Part shown: positions 50,804 to 59,702 of the stretch, piece by piece
How positions within the stretch are numbered: position 1 is the first letter of the stretch
How the letters are laid out: every line of letters starts with the position of its first letter
Source of the DNA: Clostridiaceae bacterium
Lineage (GTDB): Bacteria > Bacillota > Clostridia > Lachnospirales > Lachnospiraceae
Reading direction: 5' to 3'
Assembly (NCBI GenBank): GCA_902363735.1
Contig: CABJBA010000003.1
Span: 1-64,000 of the forward strand
DNA length: 64,000 bases
Notes under the pieces: model-generated
What the model was told of the DNA's origin: nothing
Databases searched by the model: none
The model's input: the letters and a program-made list of their open reading frames with translations, nothing else
Made by a program: the position numbers and the translations under genes

Positions 50804-51589
50804 TTATTCCTTATTAGTTTGCTCAGAAATTTTTTTCTGTACGGATTGAGGAAGAACGGCAAGAAGTTTTTCCTTGAGCATAAAGGCAGAATCACCTTTT
50901 TGTATGGAGAGCATGCCTGTTACGATGATTCGTTTCAACATGACTTCCTGCTGGCTCTTTACTTTGAGTTTTTTTGCAAAGGGATTCCAGAGGACATATC
51001 CGGTAAATATACCAAGGATGGTTGCAATAAATGCGGCAGCAATGGCTTCCGCCATTCTTTCCGTATCATTGATGGAGGACATGGCGGCAATCAATCCAAA
51101 TACCGCTCCCAAAACGCCTAAGGTGGGGGCATATGTACCGGCAGAAGAAAAGATGCTGGCATTGATTTCATGCCGCTTTTCCATTGCGAAAATTTCACTT
51201 TCCAAAAGTTCTTCGATAATTTCCTCTCCGGCACCGTCAACAAGAAGACGGAGCCCCTTTTTCATAAAAGGGTCCTGCATTTCTTCGGCTTTGGCTTCCA
51301 GTGATAAAAGCCCGTCCAGACGGGCTTTTTTAGACAGTTCTGCCAGCAGTTCAATAACCTCAATTTCTGTGTTTCCCTTTGGTTTTGTAAAAAGGACTTT
51401 AAACAGAGAGCCAATGTTTTTAATATTTTTACCAGGAAACGAATTCAAAACTGTAGCAATGGTACCGATAAAGATAACAAAAATGGCAGCAGGGTTTATA
51501 AGTACGGAAAATTCGATGTGCTTAAAAAACATCGCACCCACAACAGCCACAATTCCCATTATAACGCCTAAAATAGTAGTTAGTTCCAT
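50804..51589 (-). CDS. motA: Flagellar-type motor stator protein MotA
   Basis: Stator subunit of 261 residues with four membrane helices (about 5-22, 30-48, 145-168, 178-200) and a charged cytoplasmic loop (about 60-140) containing RLLVDGAGEEIIEELLESEI. The channel-lining GTYAPTLGVLGAVFGLI and the Pro in VLWNPFAKK are conserved. TAAGGAGG precedes the ATG. It follows proA by 95 bp and is translated together with motB. The ion used (proton or sodium) is not determined. Confidence 0.92.
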   Translation of the reverse strand: MELTTILGVIMGIVAVVGAMFFKHIEFSVLINPAAIFVIFIGTIATVLNSFPGKNIKNIGSLFKVLFTKPKGNTEIEVIELLAELSKKARLDGLLSLEAKAEEMQDPFMKKGLRLLVDGAGEEIIEELLESEIFAMEKRHEINASIFSSAGTYAPTLGVLGAVFGLIAAMSSINDTERMAEAIAAAFIATILGIFTGYVLWNPFAKKLKVKSQQEVMLKRIIVTGMLSIQKGDSAFMLKEKLLAVLPQSVQKKISEQTNKE

Positions 51590-51684
51590 AAAGCCTCCTT
51601 AGTAACAGCTGTGTATTTAACATTTCTGATTCTAGCACACATTGAAGCTTTTTGAACGTAAAGAAAATGTTAATATTTTGGCTT

Positions 51685-52929
51685 TTATGGACGAACCTGA
51701 CCGTTTCCATAAATGATGTATTTGGTAGTAGTCAGTTCTTTTAACCCCATAGGTCCTCTGGCATGAAGTTTCTGGGTACTGATACCAATTTCTGCCCCGA
51801 AACCAAATTCATATCCGTCGGTAAAGCGTGTGGAAGCATTGACGTAAACAGCGGCCGAATTGATTTCGTTTAAAAATTTCTGAGCATTATTATAATCAGA
51901 GGTAATAATGGCCTCTGAATGTCCGGTGCTGTAGCGGTTGATATGGACAATTGCTTCCTCCAGAGAATCCACAAGCTTTAAGGATAAAATATAATCCAGA
52001 TATTCCTTTCCCCAGTCTTCTTCTGAAGCAGGAACCAGACCATCCGTCATGGCACAGGCAGCCTCATCGGCACGGATTTCAACAGATTTGAGAGAAAGCC
52101 GCTCCTTTAATAGGGGCAAAAAGGCAGAAGCAATGCTCCGGTTAATGACCAAAGCCTCACATGCGTTGCATACTCCGATTCTCTGAGTTTTTGCGTTAAA
52201 TATAATATCCAGCGCCATATCAAAATCAGCAGATTCATCCACATAGATATGGCAGTTTCCCGTTCCTGTTTCGATAACGGGAATGGTGCTGTTATCCACC
52301 ACACTTTTAATGAGTCCTGCTCCGCCCCTTGGAATCAGAACATCCACATATTCTCTCATGCGCATAAACTGTTTTGTCACTTCCCGGTCTGTATCGGTAA
52401 TCATTTGGATTGCATCTTCAGGCAGACCGGCGTTTTCAAGTCCCTGCCGCAGCCACTTTGCTATGGCCTTGTTGGACTCCAGGGCATCGCTTCCGCCTTT
52501 TAAAATCACTGCATTTCCGGATTTAAAGCAAAGGCCGAAAGCATCTGCAGTCACGTTGGGTCTGGCTTCATAAATAATACCCACCACGCCCATAGGAACT
52601 CTTTTTTGCCCAATGGTCAGACCGTTGGGGCGGATTTTCATGGAAAGCACTTCACCTACCGGGTCTTCTAAAGCAGCCACAGATAAAAGACCGTCAGCCA
52701 TGGCCTCAATTCTGGACGGAGTCAGTTCCAGCCGGTCCACCAGTCCTGGATTCATACCGGATGCAATCGCTTTAATCACATCATCCTGGTTTGCAGCAAG
52801 TATTTCCGCCTCACCTTCCAAAAGAGCCGCCGCCGCCGCTTTCAGACCTTCATTCTTTCTCTCAGTACCTAAAATTCCCATAAGTGCTGTCACTTCTTTT
52901 GCTCTTTTTCCAATTTCTGTAATAGTCAT
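51685..52929 (-). CDS. proA: Glutamate-5-semialdehyde dehydrogenase
   Basis: Second step of proline synthesis: reduces gamma-glutamyl phosphate to glutamate-5-semialdehyde with NADPH. The 414-residue aldehyde-dehydrogenase-fold protein has catalytic Cys in [10 protein letters not shown] (about 255), [11 protein letters not shown] and the C-terminal [16 protein letters not shown]. Start chosen at ATG 52929, eight bases after GGAGG; a TTG at 52944 lacks support. ProB is encoded about 800 bp upstream, with two small genes between. Confidence 0.95.
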   Translation of the reverse strand: MTITEIGKRAKEVTALMGILGTERKNEGLKAAAAALLEGEAEILAANQDDVIKAIASGMNPGLVDRLELTPSRIEAMADGLLSVAALEDPVGEVLSMKIRPNGLTIGQKRVPMGVVGIIYEARPNVTADAFGLCFKSGNAVILKGGSDALESNKAIAKWLRQGLENAGLPEDAIQMITDTDREVTKQFMRMREYVDVLIPRGGAGLIKSVVDNSTIPVIETGTGNCHIYVDESADFDMALDIIFNAKTQRIGVCNACEALVINRSIASAFLPLLKERLSLKSVEIRADEAACAMTDGLVPASEEDWGKEYLDYILSLKLVDSLEEAIVHINRYSTGHSEAIITSDYNNAQKFLNEINSAAVYVNASTRFTDGYEFGFGAEIGISTQKLHARGPMGLKELTTTKYIIYGNGQVRP

Positions 52930-53004
52930 AATGAAGTCCTCCAATCTTTTTCCGTGTTATTGCCGTGTACCTGCGGCAAAAGGCTATATCCGCAGAGTGC
53001 TTCC

Positions 53005-53547
53005 TTAAGGAGTAATAATTTGGTTCATGAAAACGTCATGAGATTCTGCCGGAATCCGTTCAAACAGCTGGAAGCTATAGCCGATCGCAAGGCGGAAGTG
53101 ATTTGGCTCTTGCTTGAAAAAACGGTCATAATAGCCGCCTCCATACCCAATTCTGTTTCCTGACTTGTCAAAGGCAAGGCCGGGAACCACTACCGGAGCC
53201 CCCTCATCCCAGATTCTTAAGCAGGAAGACTTGGGCTCCATGATGCCCATAACCCCTTCTTCCAAATCCCGTTTTCCGGAAATCGCATAAAACTGCAGAT
53301 CCTTTCCAGAAACCTTAGGCAGTGCTATGTATTTTCCCTGCTTCCAAAGGGCCTCCATAAGTTTCCAGGTCCCTGCCTCCTTTCCAAAGGAGGCGTAGCA
53401 GAACACGCAGAACGCCCGCTGTATTTCGGGTGTATTTAAAACCTGGCGGCAGATAGACTCATCCCATAAGGTTTGGGAGGCGGCATCCAGGGCCTCTCTC
53501 TGCTTCTTCACCCGTTTACGGATTTCATTCTTTTCCAACATCTCCAT
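53005..53547 (-). CDS. 5-formyltetrahydrofolate cyclo-ligase
   Basis: ATP-dependent conversion of 5-formyl-THF to 5,10-methenyl-THF, returning a folate storage form to one-carbon metabolism. About 180 residues: N-terminal Lys/Arg-rich helix (KNEIRKRVKKQREAL) and C-terminal GNRIGYGGGYYDRFF, which is the diagnostic phosphate/substrate loop. The start is unclear: ATG 53547 gives the family N terminus and overlaps the DUF896 gene by 23 bp; an ATG at 53577 is also in frame. It lies between proB and proA, an association that looks like convenience rather than pathway. Confidence 0.88.
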   Translation of the reverse strand: MEMLEKNEIRKRVKKQREALDAASQTLWDESICRQVLNTPEIQRAFCVFCYASFGKEAGTWKLMEALWKQGKYIALPKVSGKDLQFYAISGKRDLEEGVMGIMEPKSSCLRIWDEGAPVVVPGLAFDKSGNRIGYGGGYYDRFFKQEPNHFRLAIGYSFQLFERIPAESHDVFMNQIITP

Positions 53548-53746
53548 ACTTCTTACCCAGGTCCGTAACGGAGCCATCTGCTTCCTGTATTGATATATTG
53601 TTTAGATTTCCTCTTAGGCTGCTGCGGATTGCAAGAATATATTCCTGGCGCAGAGTCTGCTGCTCTGCCTTTTCCTCCTCCGTAAGTCCCTCAGATTTTG
53701 ACTTGTGATAAAGTGCATTGATTCTGTCTATTCTTTCCTGATTCAT
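53525..53746 (-). CDS. DUF896 small protein (YnzC-like)
   Basis: A 73-residue cytosolic protein: two helices (IDRINALYHKSKSEGLTEEEKAEQQTLRQEYI) in a hairpin, then a short extended tail. This is the DUF896/YnzC fold, widespread in Firmicutes, function unknown. TAAGGAG lies seven bases before the ATG. It is inserted between proB (9 bp upstream) and the cyclo-ligase gene, which it overlaps. Confidence 0.85.
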   Translation of the reverse strand: MNQERIDRINALYHKSKSEGLTEEEKAEQQTLRQEYILAIRSSLRGNLNNISIQEADGSVTDLGKKYGDVGKE

Positions 53747-53755
53747 AATTTCTCC

Positions 53756-54631
53756 TTAATATTCCTTGTTAATATAATCCATTAAATCAAAATCGTGATT
53801 CTGATGGGCCAGGAATAAGGTTCCCTTTTCCTCTCCCGACACGATCTGCCAGATTCCGTCTATATCATCTCCGTTGTAAATGACCATGTCGGAGCCGCTG
53901 TCTGTGGCAATTCTGGCAGCCGCCAGCTTAGCAGCCATGCCTCCGGTACCCACATCACTTCCGGAAGTTGATTTTCCCATTTCAAGAAGCTCCGGTGTGA
54001 TTTCCCTTACCAGGCCGATAAACTCCGCCTTAGGATTGTGTCTGGGATCATCGGAATAAAGACCGTCAATATCCGATAAAAGAATCAGAAGGTCTGCTCC
54101 GATAAGAGCTGCCACAATAGCGGAAAGCCTGTCATTGTCTCCAAAGTTATCCACAAAAGGAATTTCAGAGGTAGACACAGTATCATTTTCATTGACAATG
54201 GGAATCGTTCCCAGCTTTATCAGCTCGTCAAATGTGTTCTGGGCATTATAGCGGGTGCTGTCATCTACCATGTTATTCTTAGTTAAAAGCACCTGTGCGG
54301 CGATCTGATTGTATTCTGCAAACAACTTCTGATACACCATCATAAGCCTGGCCTGGCCGACAGCTGCAAATGCCTGCTTTTCCGCCAGAGTCACCGGCCT
54401 GGTGTGATGCCCCAGGGCCTGCCGCCCTGCAGCAATGGCACCGGAGGATACCAGCACCACTTCTTTTCCCTGCCCTCTTAAATCACTGATCACCCGGACC
54501 AGCTTTTCAATCTTCATCAGGTTTAAATCTCCTGTATGGGTATGGGTTAAGGAGGATGAGCCAATCTTAATGACAATCCTCTTTTTGTCCCTTAGTTTCT
54601 CTCGTTCCTCAGCGTTCATAATTATTTTCAT
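53756..54631 (-). CDS. proB: Glutamate 5-kinase (short form without PUA domain)
   Basis: First step of proline synthesis, usually feedback-inhibited by proline. The 291 residues form a complete amino-acid kinase domain: VIKIGSSSLTH (about 20-30), VLVSSGAIAAGR, NENDTVST (about 150), LSDIDGLYS and GTGGMAAKLAAA. The C-terminal PUA domain of the E. coli enzyme is absent, as in many Firmicutes. The RBS is weak (AGAAAG close to the ATG), and a second ATG lies four codons later. Confidence 0.93.
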   Translation of the reverse strand: MKIIMNAEEREKLRDKKRIVIKIGSSSLTHTHTGDLNLMKIEKLVRVISDLRGQGKEVVLVSSGAIAAGRQALGHHTRPVTLAEKQAFAAVGQARLMMVYQKLFAEYNQIAAQVLLTKNNMVDDSTRYNAQNTFDELIKLGTIPIVNENDTVSTSEIPFVDNFGDNDRLSAIVAALIGADLLILLSDIDGLYSDDPRHNPKAEFIGLVREITPELLEMGKSTSGSDVGTGGMAAKLAAARIATDSGSDMVIYNGDDIDGIWQIVSGEEKGTLFLAHQNHDFDLMDYINKEY

Positions 54632-54689
54632 CTGCTTTCTGGTATTCTTTTTGTCTCATATCTTACATCATTTTCCCGTATTCGTCAAT

Positions 54690-56285
54690 TTATAATCTCT
54701 GCATCTTAAACCTGGAAGCAATGACTTCTGCTACCTTTAAGCCATCCATAGCGGCTGAGGTGATTCCTCCCGCATATCCGGCTCCTTCTCCGCAGGGGTA
54801 TATGCCTTTCACACTGCTTTCCAGAGTCTCATCCCGGAATATGCGGACCGGAGATGAGGTGCGGCTTTCGATGCCGGACAAAACAGCATCAGCCCTTGCA
54901 AAGCCGCGAATCTTCCGTTCAAAGGCCTCTACACCCTCCACAATAGATTCTGTCATATATGCCGGAAGAATTTCCCTTAAGTCAGCAAATCCGTACAAGC
55001 CCTTAAATGCCGGTTTCACATCACCAAATGACTGGCTTTTTCTTCCCTTCTTAAAATCCTCGTAAAGCTGAACCGGAATTTTCCCGTTGCCTTGTAAAAA
55101 TGCAGCTTCCTCCAGCTTTCTCTGGCAGGCAATTCCGGAAAGAGGGCCTTTTCCTCCAAAATCCTCAGGCGTTATAGTAACGATCAGAGCACTGTTGGCA
55201 TTTTCACCATCCCGCTTGTGATAACTCATCCCATTGACAGCCAGCCGTCCCTCTTCCGAGGAAGCATTTACCACGTATCCGCCGGGGCACATACAAAACG
55301 TATAAATTCCTCTTCCGTTTGTACAGGAATGTGTCAGTTTGTAATCCGCTGCCCCAAGGAGAGTCTGGTCTTTGGTTCCATACTGGGAAAGGTCAATTGT
55401 TTTCTGGGGATGCTGGATTCTAAGTCCCATGGCAAAAGCCTTTGCTTCCATGGGAACTCCTCTCTTTTCCAGAACCTCAAAGGTATCCCTCGCGCTGTGC
55501 CCGATGGCAAGAATCAGAATATCTGTTAAAATTCTCTCTCCCTCTCCCACAACGATTTCCTTCAGCCTTCCATCTTCTGCTATAAAGTCAGTCACATGGC
55601 TTTGAAAGCGGACTTCGCCTCCCAGTCTTATAATTTCTTCTCTCATATTTTTTACGATGCCGCTTAAAACATCGGTTCCGATATGAGGCTTATTGACATA
55701 GAGAATGGAAGGGTCTGCACCGAACTCTACAAAAAGTTCCAGCACTTTTCTGTTTCTCAAAAAAGGATCCTTCACAAGAGTGTTCAGCTTTCCGTCAGAA
55801 AAGGTTCCGGCTCCCCCCTCTCCAAACTGAACGTTGCTGTCCGGACTCAGCTTCCCCCCTTCCCAGAACCGGTCCACACTTTCCCTGCGCCGGTCTACAT
55901 CCTCCCCCCGCTCTAAAAGCAGGGGCTTGTATCCGTTTCTTGCCAACATAACGCCGCAAAAAAGCCCTGCCGGACCTGTTCCGATGATGACTGGACGATG
56001 TACCAGTGTTTCCTTCCCTGTCTTTGGAAAAACGTATTCTCTGTTTTCTGCAATGCTGACATTCATGTTTTTTGCTTTATGTACAACGGCCTCTTCTCTT
56101 AATGCTTCCACCTCAATGCAATAGGTGAAATAAATTTCTTCCTTTTTTCTGGCATCAATGGACTGTTTTATTATCTTAAGGGAGCGTATTTCCCCCGTCG
56201 GGATTTTTAATGTCTTTGCCGCCTTATTCCATAAATCCTCTTCCGAATGTTTCACTGACAGCTTTAATTGATTGATTCGAATCAT
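54690..56285 (-). CDS. FAD-dependent oxidoreductase, COG2509 family
   Basis: A 531-residue flavoprotein. An N-terminal alpha/beta domain (about 1-80, with KAAKTLKIPTGEIRSLKIIKQ) precedes a Rossmann FAD-binding motif VIIGTGPAGLFCGVMLARNG (about 95-115). Later GGAGTFSDGKLNT and the FCMCPGGYVVNAS block (about 310) are diagnostic of this uncharacterised dehydrogenase family. Substrate unknown. Start chosen at ATG 56285, overlapping the preceding flavoprotein gene stop (ATGA) with GGAAGAGGG upstream. Confidence 0.85.
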   Translation of the reverse strand: MIRINQLKLSVKHSEEDLWNKAAKTLKIPTGEIRSLKIIKQSIDARKKEEIYFTYCIEVEALREEAVVHKAKNMNVSIAENREYVFPKTGKETLVHRPVIIGTGPAGLFCGVMLARNGYKPLLLERGEDVDRRRESVDRFWEGGKLSPDSNVQFGEGGAGTFSDGKLNTLVKDPFLRNRKVLELFVEFGADPSILYVNKPHIGTDVLSGIVKNMREEIIRLGGEVRFQSHVTDFIAEDGRLKEIVVGEGERILTDILILAIGHSARDTFEVLEKRGVPMEAKAFAMGLRIQHPQKTIDLSQYGTKDQTLLGAADYKLTHSCTNGRGIYTFCMCPGGYVVNASSEEGRLAVNGMSYHKRDGENANSALIVTITPEDFGGKGPLSGIACQRKLEEAAFLQGNGKIPVQLYEDFKKGRKSQSFGDVKPAFKGLYGFADLREILPAYMTESIVEGVEAFERKIRGFARADAVLSGIESRTSSPVRIFRDETLESSVKGIYPCGEGAGYAGGITSAAMDGLKVAEVIASRFKMQRL

Positions 56286-57502
56286 ATTTTCCCTCTTCCT
56301 GCATAAGTGCCTGATAAAATTCCGCCGGACCAGGCCCACTGCAGATTGTAGCCTCCGCAGATACCATCCACATCAAGAATTTCTCCGGCAAGATAAAGTC
56401 GTTTTATCAGTTTCGATTCCATGGTACAAGGGTCTACCTCTCTTGTATCCACTCCCCCGCTGCATATCTGGGCCTGATCAAAAGAATTAGTAGAAATTAC
56501 TGCCGTTTCCAGTCCCTTTATTGCTGCGGTAAGTTTTTTTATCTGAGCGGGTTTAATTTCCCCGGTTTTGGCCGTTTTGATGATTCCTGTTTCATTTAAC
56601 AAAACCCGGGTCAGCTTCTGATTCAGAACTCCGTTTAAGAATTCATCTGCAGGGCGGTAAGCAAAACGTGTTACCCGGTCCGTCAAAAACTCCTCAGTGG
56701 CATGTTCCTCCATGGAAGGCAGCAAATCCAGCTCCGCTGTTACATTCTGTCCCTGGTCCAGAGCCCTGGAGGCAAAGCGGCTGACCTGGAATACGGGGAT
56801 TCCGGATATTCCGTAATCCGTAAACTGAAGTTCTCCCCGATCCTCTGCAGCTGTTTGTCCGTTTATTTTTAAAGTTACCAAAGCCTCCGTTCTCACACCA
56901 GCAACCTGCTTATACCACTTTTCCCTGCACCTAAGCTGAACCAGGGCAGGAAGGGGCTTTATAATAGTATGGCCCAGAGCGGCTGCAAGTTCATATCCGC
57001 TTCCGTCAGAGCCTGTTTTAGGTGCTGCCATGGAACCGGCCGCCAGAATAACAGAATCCCCCTTCATGCTCCCTTTTGAGGTTGTAAGAGTCAAGTCCTT
57101 TCTGATAGCCCGGACCCGGCAGTCACAGATTAAAGTAATTCCAAGATGATCCAGTTCAAACATAAGGGCATCTGCAATAGAAGAGGCCTGCCCGGTGTTG
57201 GGATACACATATCCGTTCCTGTCTGTAAGCACAACCCCTAAGCCCTTAAAAAAATCCAGAGTCTGAAGAACAGACACCTGTTCCAGAACATTTTTTATAA
57301 AGTCAGGATTTTCACCCCGGTATGCTCCGGGAAGATAGGTTAAATTGGTCAAATTACATTTTCCATTTCCAGTGGAGAGAAGTTTTTTCCCCGGTGTGGC
57401 TGTATGTTCTAATATGGTAACGGAAGCACCCAGCCTGGCTGCCTGGATTCCTGCCACCAAACCGGAGGCACCCGCTCCAACAATAATTACCTTTGGTCTC
57501 AT
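56282..57502 (-). CDS. HI0933/BaiN-family flavoprotein
   Basis: A 406-residue NAD(P)/FAD-dependent oxidoreductase-like protein. The N-terminal dinucleotide motif VIIVGAGASGLVAGIQAARLG (about 5-25 region) and GNGKCNLTN (about 46-54) are diagnostic; CGGVDTREVD and GEILDVDGICGGYNLQWAWSSG-like residues close the FAD site near the C terminus. BaiN from gut Clostridia has been proposed to act in bile-acid 7-dehydroxylation, but most members, including this one, have no proven substrate and no bai genes are near. AGGAGG lies before the ATG. It overlaps the second flavoprotein gene by four bases. Confidence 0.85.
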   Translation of the reverse strand: MRPKVIIVGAGASGLVAGIQAARLGASVTILEHTATPGKKLLSTGNGKCNLTNLTYLPGAYRGENPDFIKNVLEQVSVLQTLDFFKGLGVVLTDRNGYVYPNTGQASSIADALMFELDHLGITLICDCRVRAIRKDLTLTTSKGSMKGDSVILAAGSMAAPKTGSDGSGYELAAALGHTIIKPLPALVQLRCREKWYKQVAGVRTEALVTLKINGQTAAEDRGELQFTDYGISGIPVFQVSRFASRALDQGQNVTAELDLLPSMEEHATEEFLTDRVTRFAYRPADEFLNGVLNQKLTRVLLNETGIIKTAKTGEIKPAQIKKLTAAIKGLETAVISTNSFDQAQICSGGVDTREVDPCTMESKLIKRLYLAGEILDVDGICGGYNLQWAWSGGILSGTYAGRGKI

Positions 57503-57572
57503 AGATTCCTCCTGTGTATTCAGACAAATCCATTGTATCCAGTTTGTCCTTTTATTTCAAGCAGTTCTTTCC

Positions 57573-57959
57573 CTAACTCGTATAGGATTCCAGATAATTA
57601 AACACCTCAATCATGGAGGAAAACCATATGCCCTCCATCAGCTTTCCCCGTTCCTCCTCAGGAAAATCCACAATGGGCATATGGGTGTAAAGACAGATGG
57701 TGGTCTTGTCCTGATAGAGGACCAGAAGATATCCGTCTTCTGCAACGAGATAAAACTTTTCTTTGCCCTTGGCATTGACTGGCTCCACTTCTTCCTGGTT
57801 AATGACGATCTGTGCTTCCGTCACCGTTTCCGTTTCTATGGTAGCTCCGGGAAGAGCTTCCTCAGGCCGCACACTGTCTTTTGTAATAGCAAAACCGATT
57901 CCTAAACAGACGGCTGATGCCGCCACAAACAAAAGAAAGCAGAACATATACTTCTTCAT
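57573..57959 (-). CDS. BofC-like membrane-anchored protein
   Basis: A 128-residue protein with an N-terminal signal-anchor (MKKYMFCFLLFVAASAVCLG, about 1-22), a Glu/Thr-rich stretch and a C-terminal domain of about 65 residues. The end region (EDGYLLVLYQDKTTICLY, then LMEGIWFSSMIEVFNYLES) resembles the BofC C-terminal domain, a forespore regulator of intercompartmental signalling proteases in Bacillus. The match is by eye only. AAGGAGG precedes the ATG. It lies between the flippase gene and the flavoprotein genes, beside other sporulation-linked genes. Confidence 0.6.
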   Translation of the reverse strand: MKKYMFCFLLFVAASAVCLGIGFAITKDSVRPEEALPGATIETETVTEAQIVINQEEVEPVNAKGKEKFYLVAEDGYLLVLYQDKTTICLYTHMPIVDFPEEERGKLMEGIWFSSMIEVFNYLESYTS

Positions 57960-58013
57960 GAGTTGATACCTCCTTCAAGTAAGTATAGTATCTGCTTTCT
58001 TTTACCATTTTAA

Positions 58014-59702
58014 TCACAATAAATGGAATTTTACTGCTATACGGGCCAGTTTCCTTCCTCCCGGCAGGTTTAACAGTTCTGATTCATCCACACATCCTAA
58101 CTTCAAGAGCAGGACGCCATAGCTGATTGCTGCCGCCCCGATTGCTACCAGAACCCCTAAACCGTTGCGCTTTAAGGTGATGTGAATCAGGAAATAAACG
58201 CCATAAGCCAAACCGCCCATGATGCCTGCCGCCAAAGTGGGCAGAATAAAGGTCTTCTTCATTTCCTGCCTGTAATTTAAAAATCTTCTGATGGAAACCC
58301 CGTTTAAGAGACACATGGTAAGTGCGAAGAGGATGTTGGAGTATACTACGCTGTAAATCCCCATTCGGAACACGTATAGCATGACCAGCAAAATGACCAC
58401 ATGAATCCCAAGAGATATAACTGCATTCTTAAGAGGAGTCTGAATTCGGTTGATTCCCTGAAGCACCGCATTGGTGACCGTAGACAGAGAGAAGAAAACC
58501 ACTGCCGTGGATCCGTACATCATCATTTTAATCAGAGTACCATTGCCATTTCCGCTGAAAAGCAGGTTGCAGATAGGCCCTGCCAGAACAGTCAGCCCTA
58601 CGGTAGAAGGAATGGCGATAATCATGGAAAAACGGATTACCATAGCTACCCTGCCAGTGACCTGGCCCCGGTTTTTCTCTGCCACTGCCCTTGATAAGGC
58701 TGGAATCAGAGCTGAGGATAAGGAATTGGCAATGGCCACCGGAATATTGAATAACAAATGATATCTGCCGGAATAGACACCCCAGTTAGAAGCAATAACA
58801 GAATCTTCCATTCCCATGGACGCCATAACGTTTCCATAAATGCTGTTATCAATAACTGTGCTGACGTTATAAGCCACACTGCTTAATACAATGGGGAGAA
58901 CGGTCATAATCAGGATGCTGGAAATTTCTCCATAAGATTCCAGATGTCTGCTCTTGTCCCTTCTCCTCTGCCGCCTTATAACAGGGCGGTAACTAAAAAA
59001 AACAAACAGAAGGAATAAGAGTGCTGCCAATGCTCCTGCTCCGGTTCCTATGGTTCCCCCTGCTGCTCCAAATGCAAAGGAGTATTTTGATGAACTATAG
59101 ACCAGATTGGAATGGAGCCCTGCCTGAAAAAGTCTGGAAGCAGCATAAATACTGATTACTGCATTGACAATTTGCTCAAAGATCTGGGATATTGCTGTAG
59201 GAAGCATGGTGCCGATTCCCTGAAAATATCCCCGGAACACGCCTAAATAAGCGATGACCCATATAGTCGGAGCCAGTGTTTTCAGAGCATAGCTGGTATA
59301 AGGCATCTTTAAAAAATGATTTGCGAAGACATCGGCTCCGAACCAAAGCACAGCGGCCCCGATTCCTCCTGCCGCTGTTCCATAAAGCAGGGACACACGA
59401 AGAACCCGGAAGGAGTTGGTGTATTCCTTTCGGGCCAGTCTGGTGGCAATCATCTTGGATACTGCTGTAGGCAGGCTATAAGATGATACAATCAGCAAAA
59501 TGGAATAAATGGAAAAGGCAGAACTGTAATAGCCATTTCCTTCATCTCCTAAAATATCTGCCAGAGGAATGCGGTAAAACATTCCAATCACCCGGACAAT
59601 AATACCGGCAGCCGCAAGAATGGCGCCCTGAACAAGAAAATTAGAAGAACTCTTTTTCGTCGTATTTTTTCGTAACCTATTGTTTTCCATAAAATTCCAC
59701 AT
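58014..59702 (-). CDS. SpoVB/MurJ-like lipid flippase of the MOP superfamily
   Basis: A 562-residue membrane protein with about 14 helices (hydrophobic blocks from residue 25 onward). NFLVQGAILAAAGIIVRVIGMFYRI-like residues at the N terminus and YSSAFSIYSILLIVSSYSLP are typical of the polysaccharide-biosynthesis/SpoVB branch that flips lipid-linked peptidoglycan or polysaccharide precursors. The context of sporulation genes favours SpoVB, but MurJ-like function cannot be excluded. ATG 59702 has AGGA eight bases upstream and overlaps the DUF3048 gene by 26 bp; an in-frame ATG at 59690 is an alternative. Confidence 0.85.
   Translation of the reverse strand: MWNFMENNRLRKNTTKKSSSNFLVQGAILAAAGIIVRVIGMFYRIPLADILGDEGNGYYSSAFSIYSILLIVSSYSLPTAVSKMIATRLARKEYTNSFRVLRVSLLYGTAAGGIGAAVLWFGADVFANHFLKMPYTSYALKTLAPTIWVIAYLGVFRGYFQGIGTMLPTAISQIFEQIVNAVISIYAASRLFQAGLHSNLVYSSSKYSFAFGAAGGTIGTGAGALAALLFLLFVFFSYRPVIRRQRRRDKSRHLESYGEISSILIMTVLPIVLSSVAYNVSTVIDNSIYGNVMASMGMEDSVIASNWGVYSGRYHLLFNIPVAIANSLSSALIPALSRAVAEKNRGQVTGRVAMVIRFSMIIAIPSTVGLTVLAGPICNLLFSGNGNGTLIKMMMYGSTAVVFFSLSTVTNAVLQGINRIQTPLKNAVISLGIHVVILLVMLYVFRMGIYSVVYSNILFALTMCLLNGVSIRRFLNYRQEMKKTFILPTLAAGIMGGLAYGVYFLIHITLKRNGLGVLVAIGAAAISYGVLLLKLGCVDESELLNLPGGRKLARIAVKFHLL

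Noticed and set aside
50874..51602. Long plus-strand reading frame (242 codons) opposite motA
   Set aside because: Antisense shadow of the well-supported motA gene; Ser/Pro/Ile-rich low-quality composition and no RBS.
57345..57905. Plus-strand frame (186 codons) opposite flavoprotein and BofC-like genes
   Set aside because: Spans two convincing minus-strand genes and the gap between them; no RBS, no motif.
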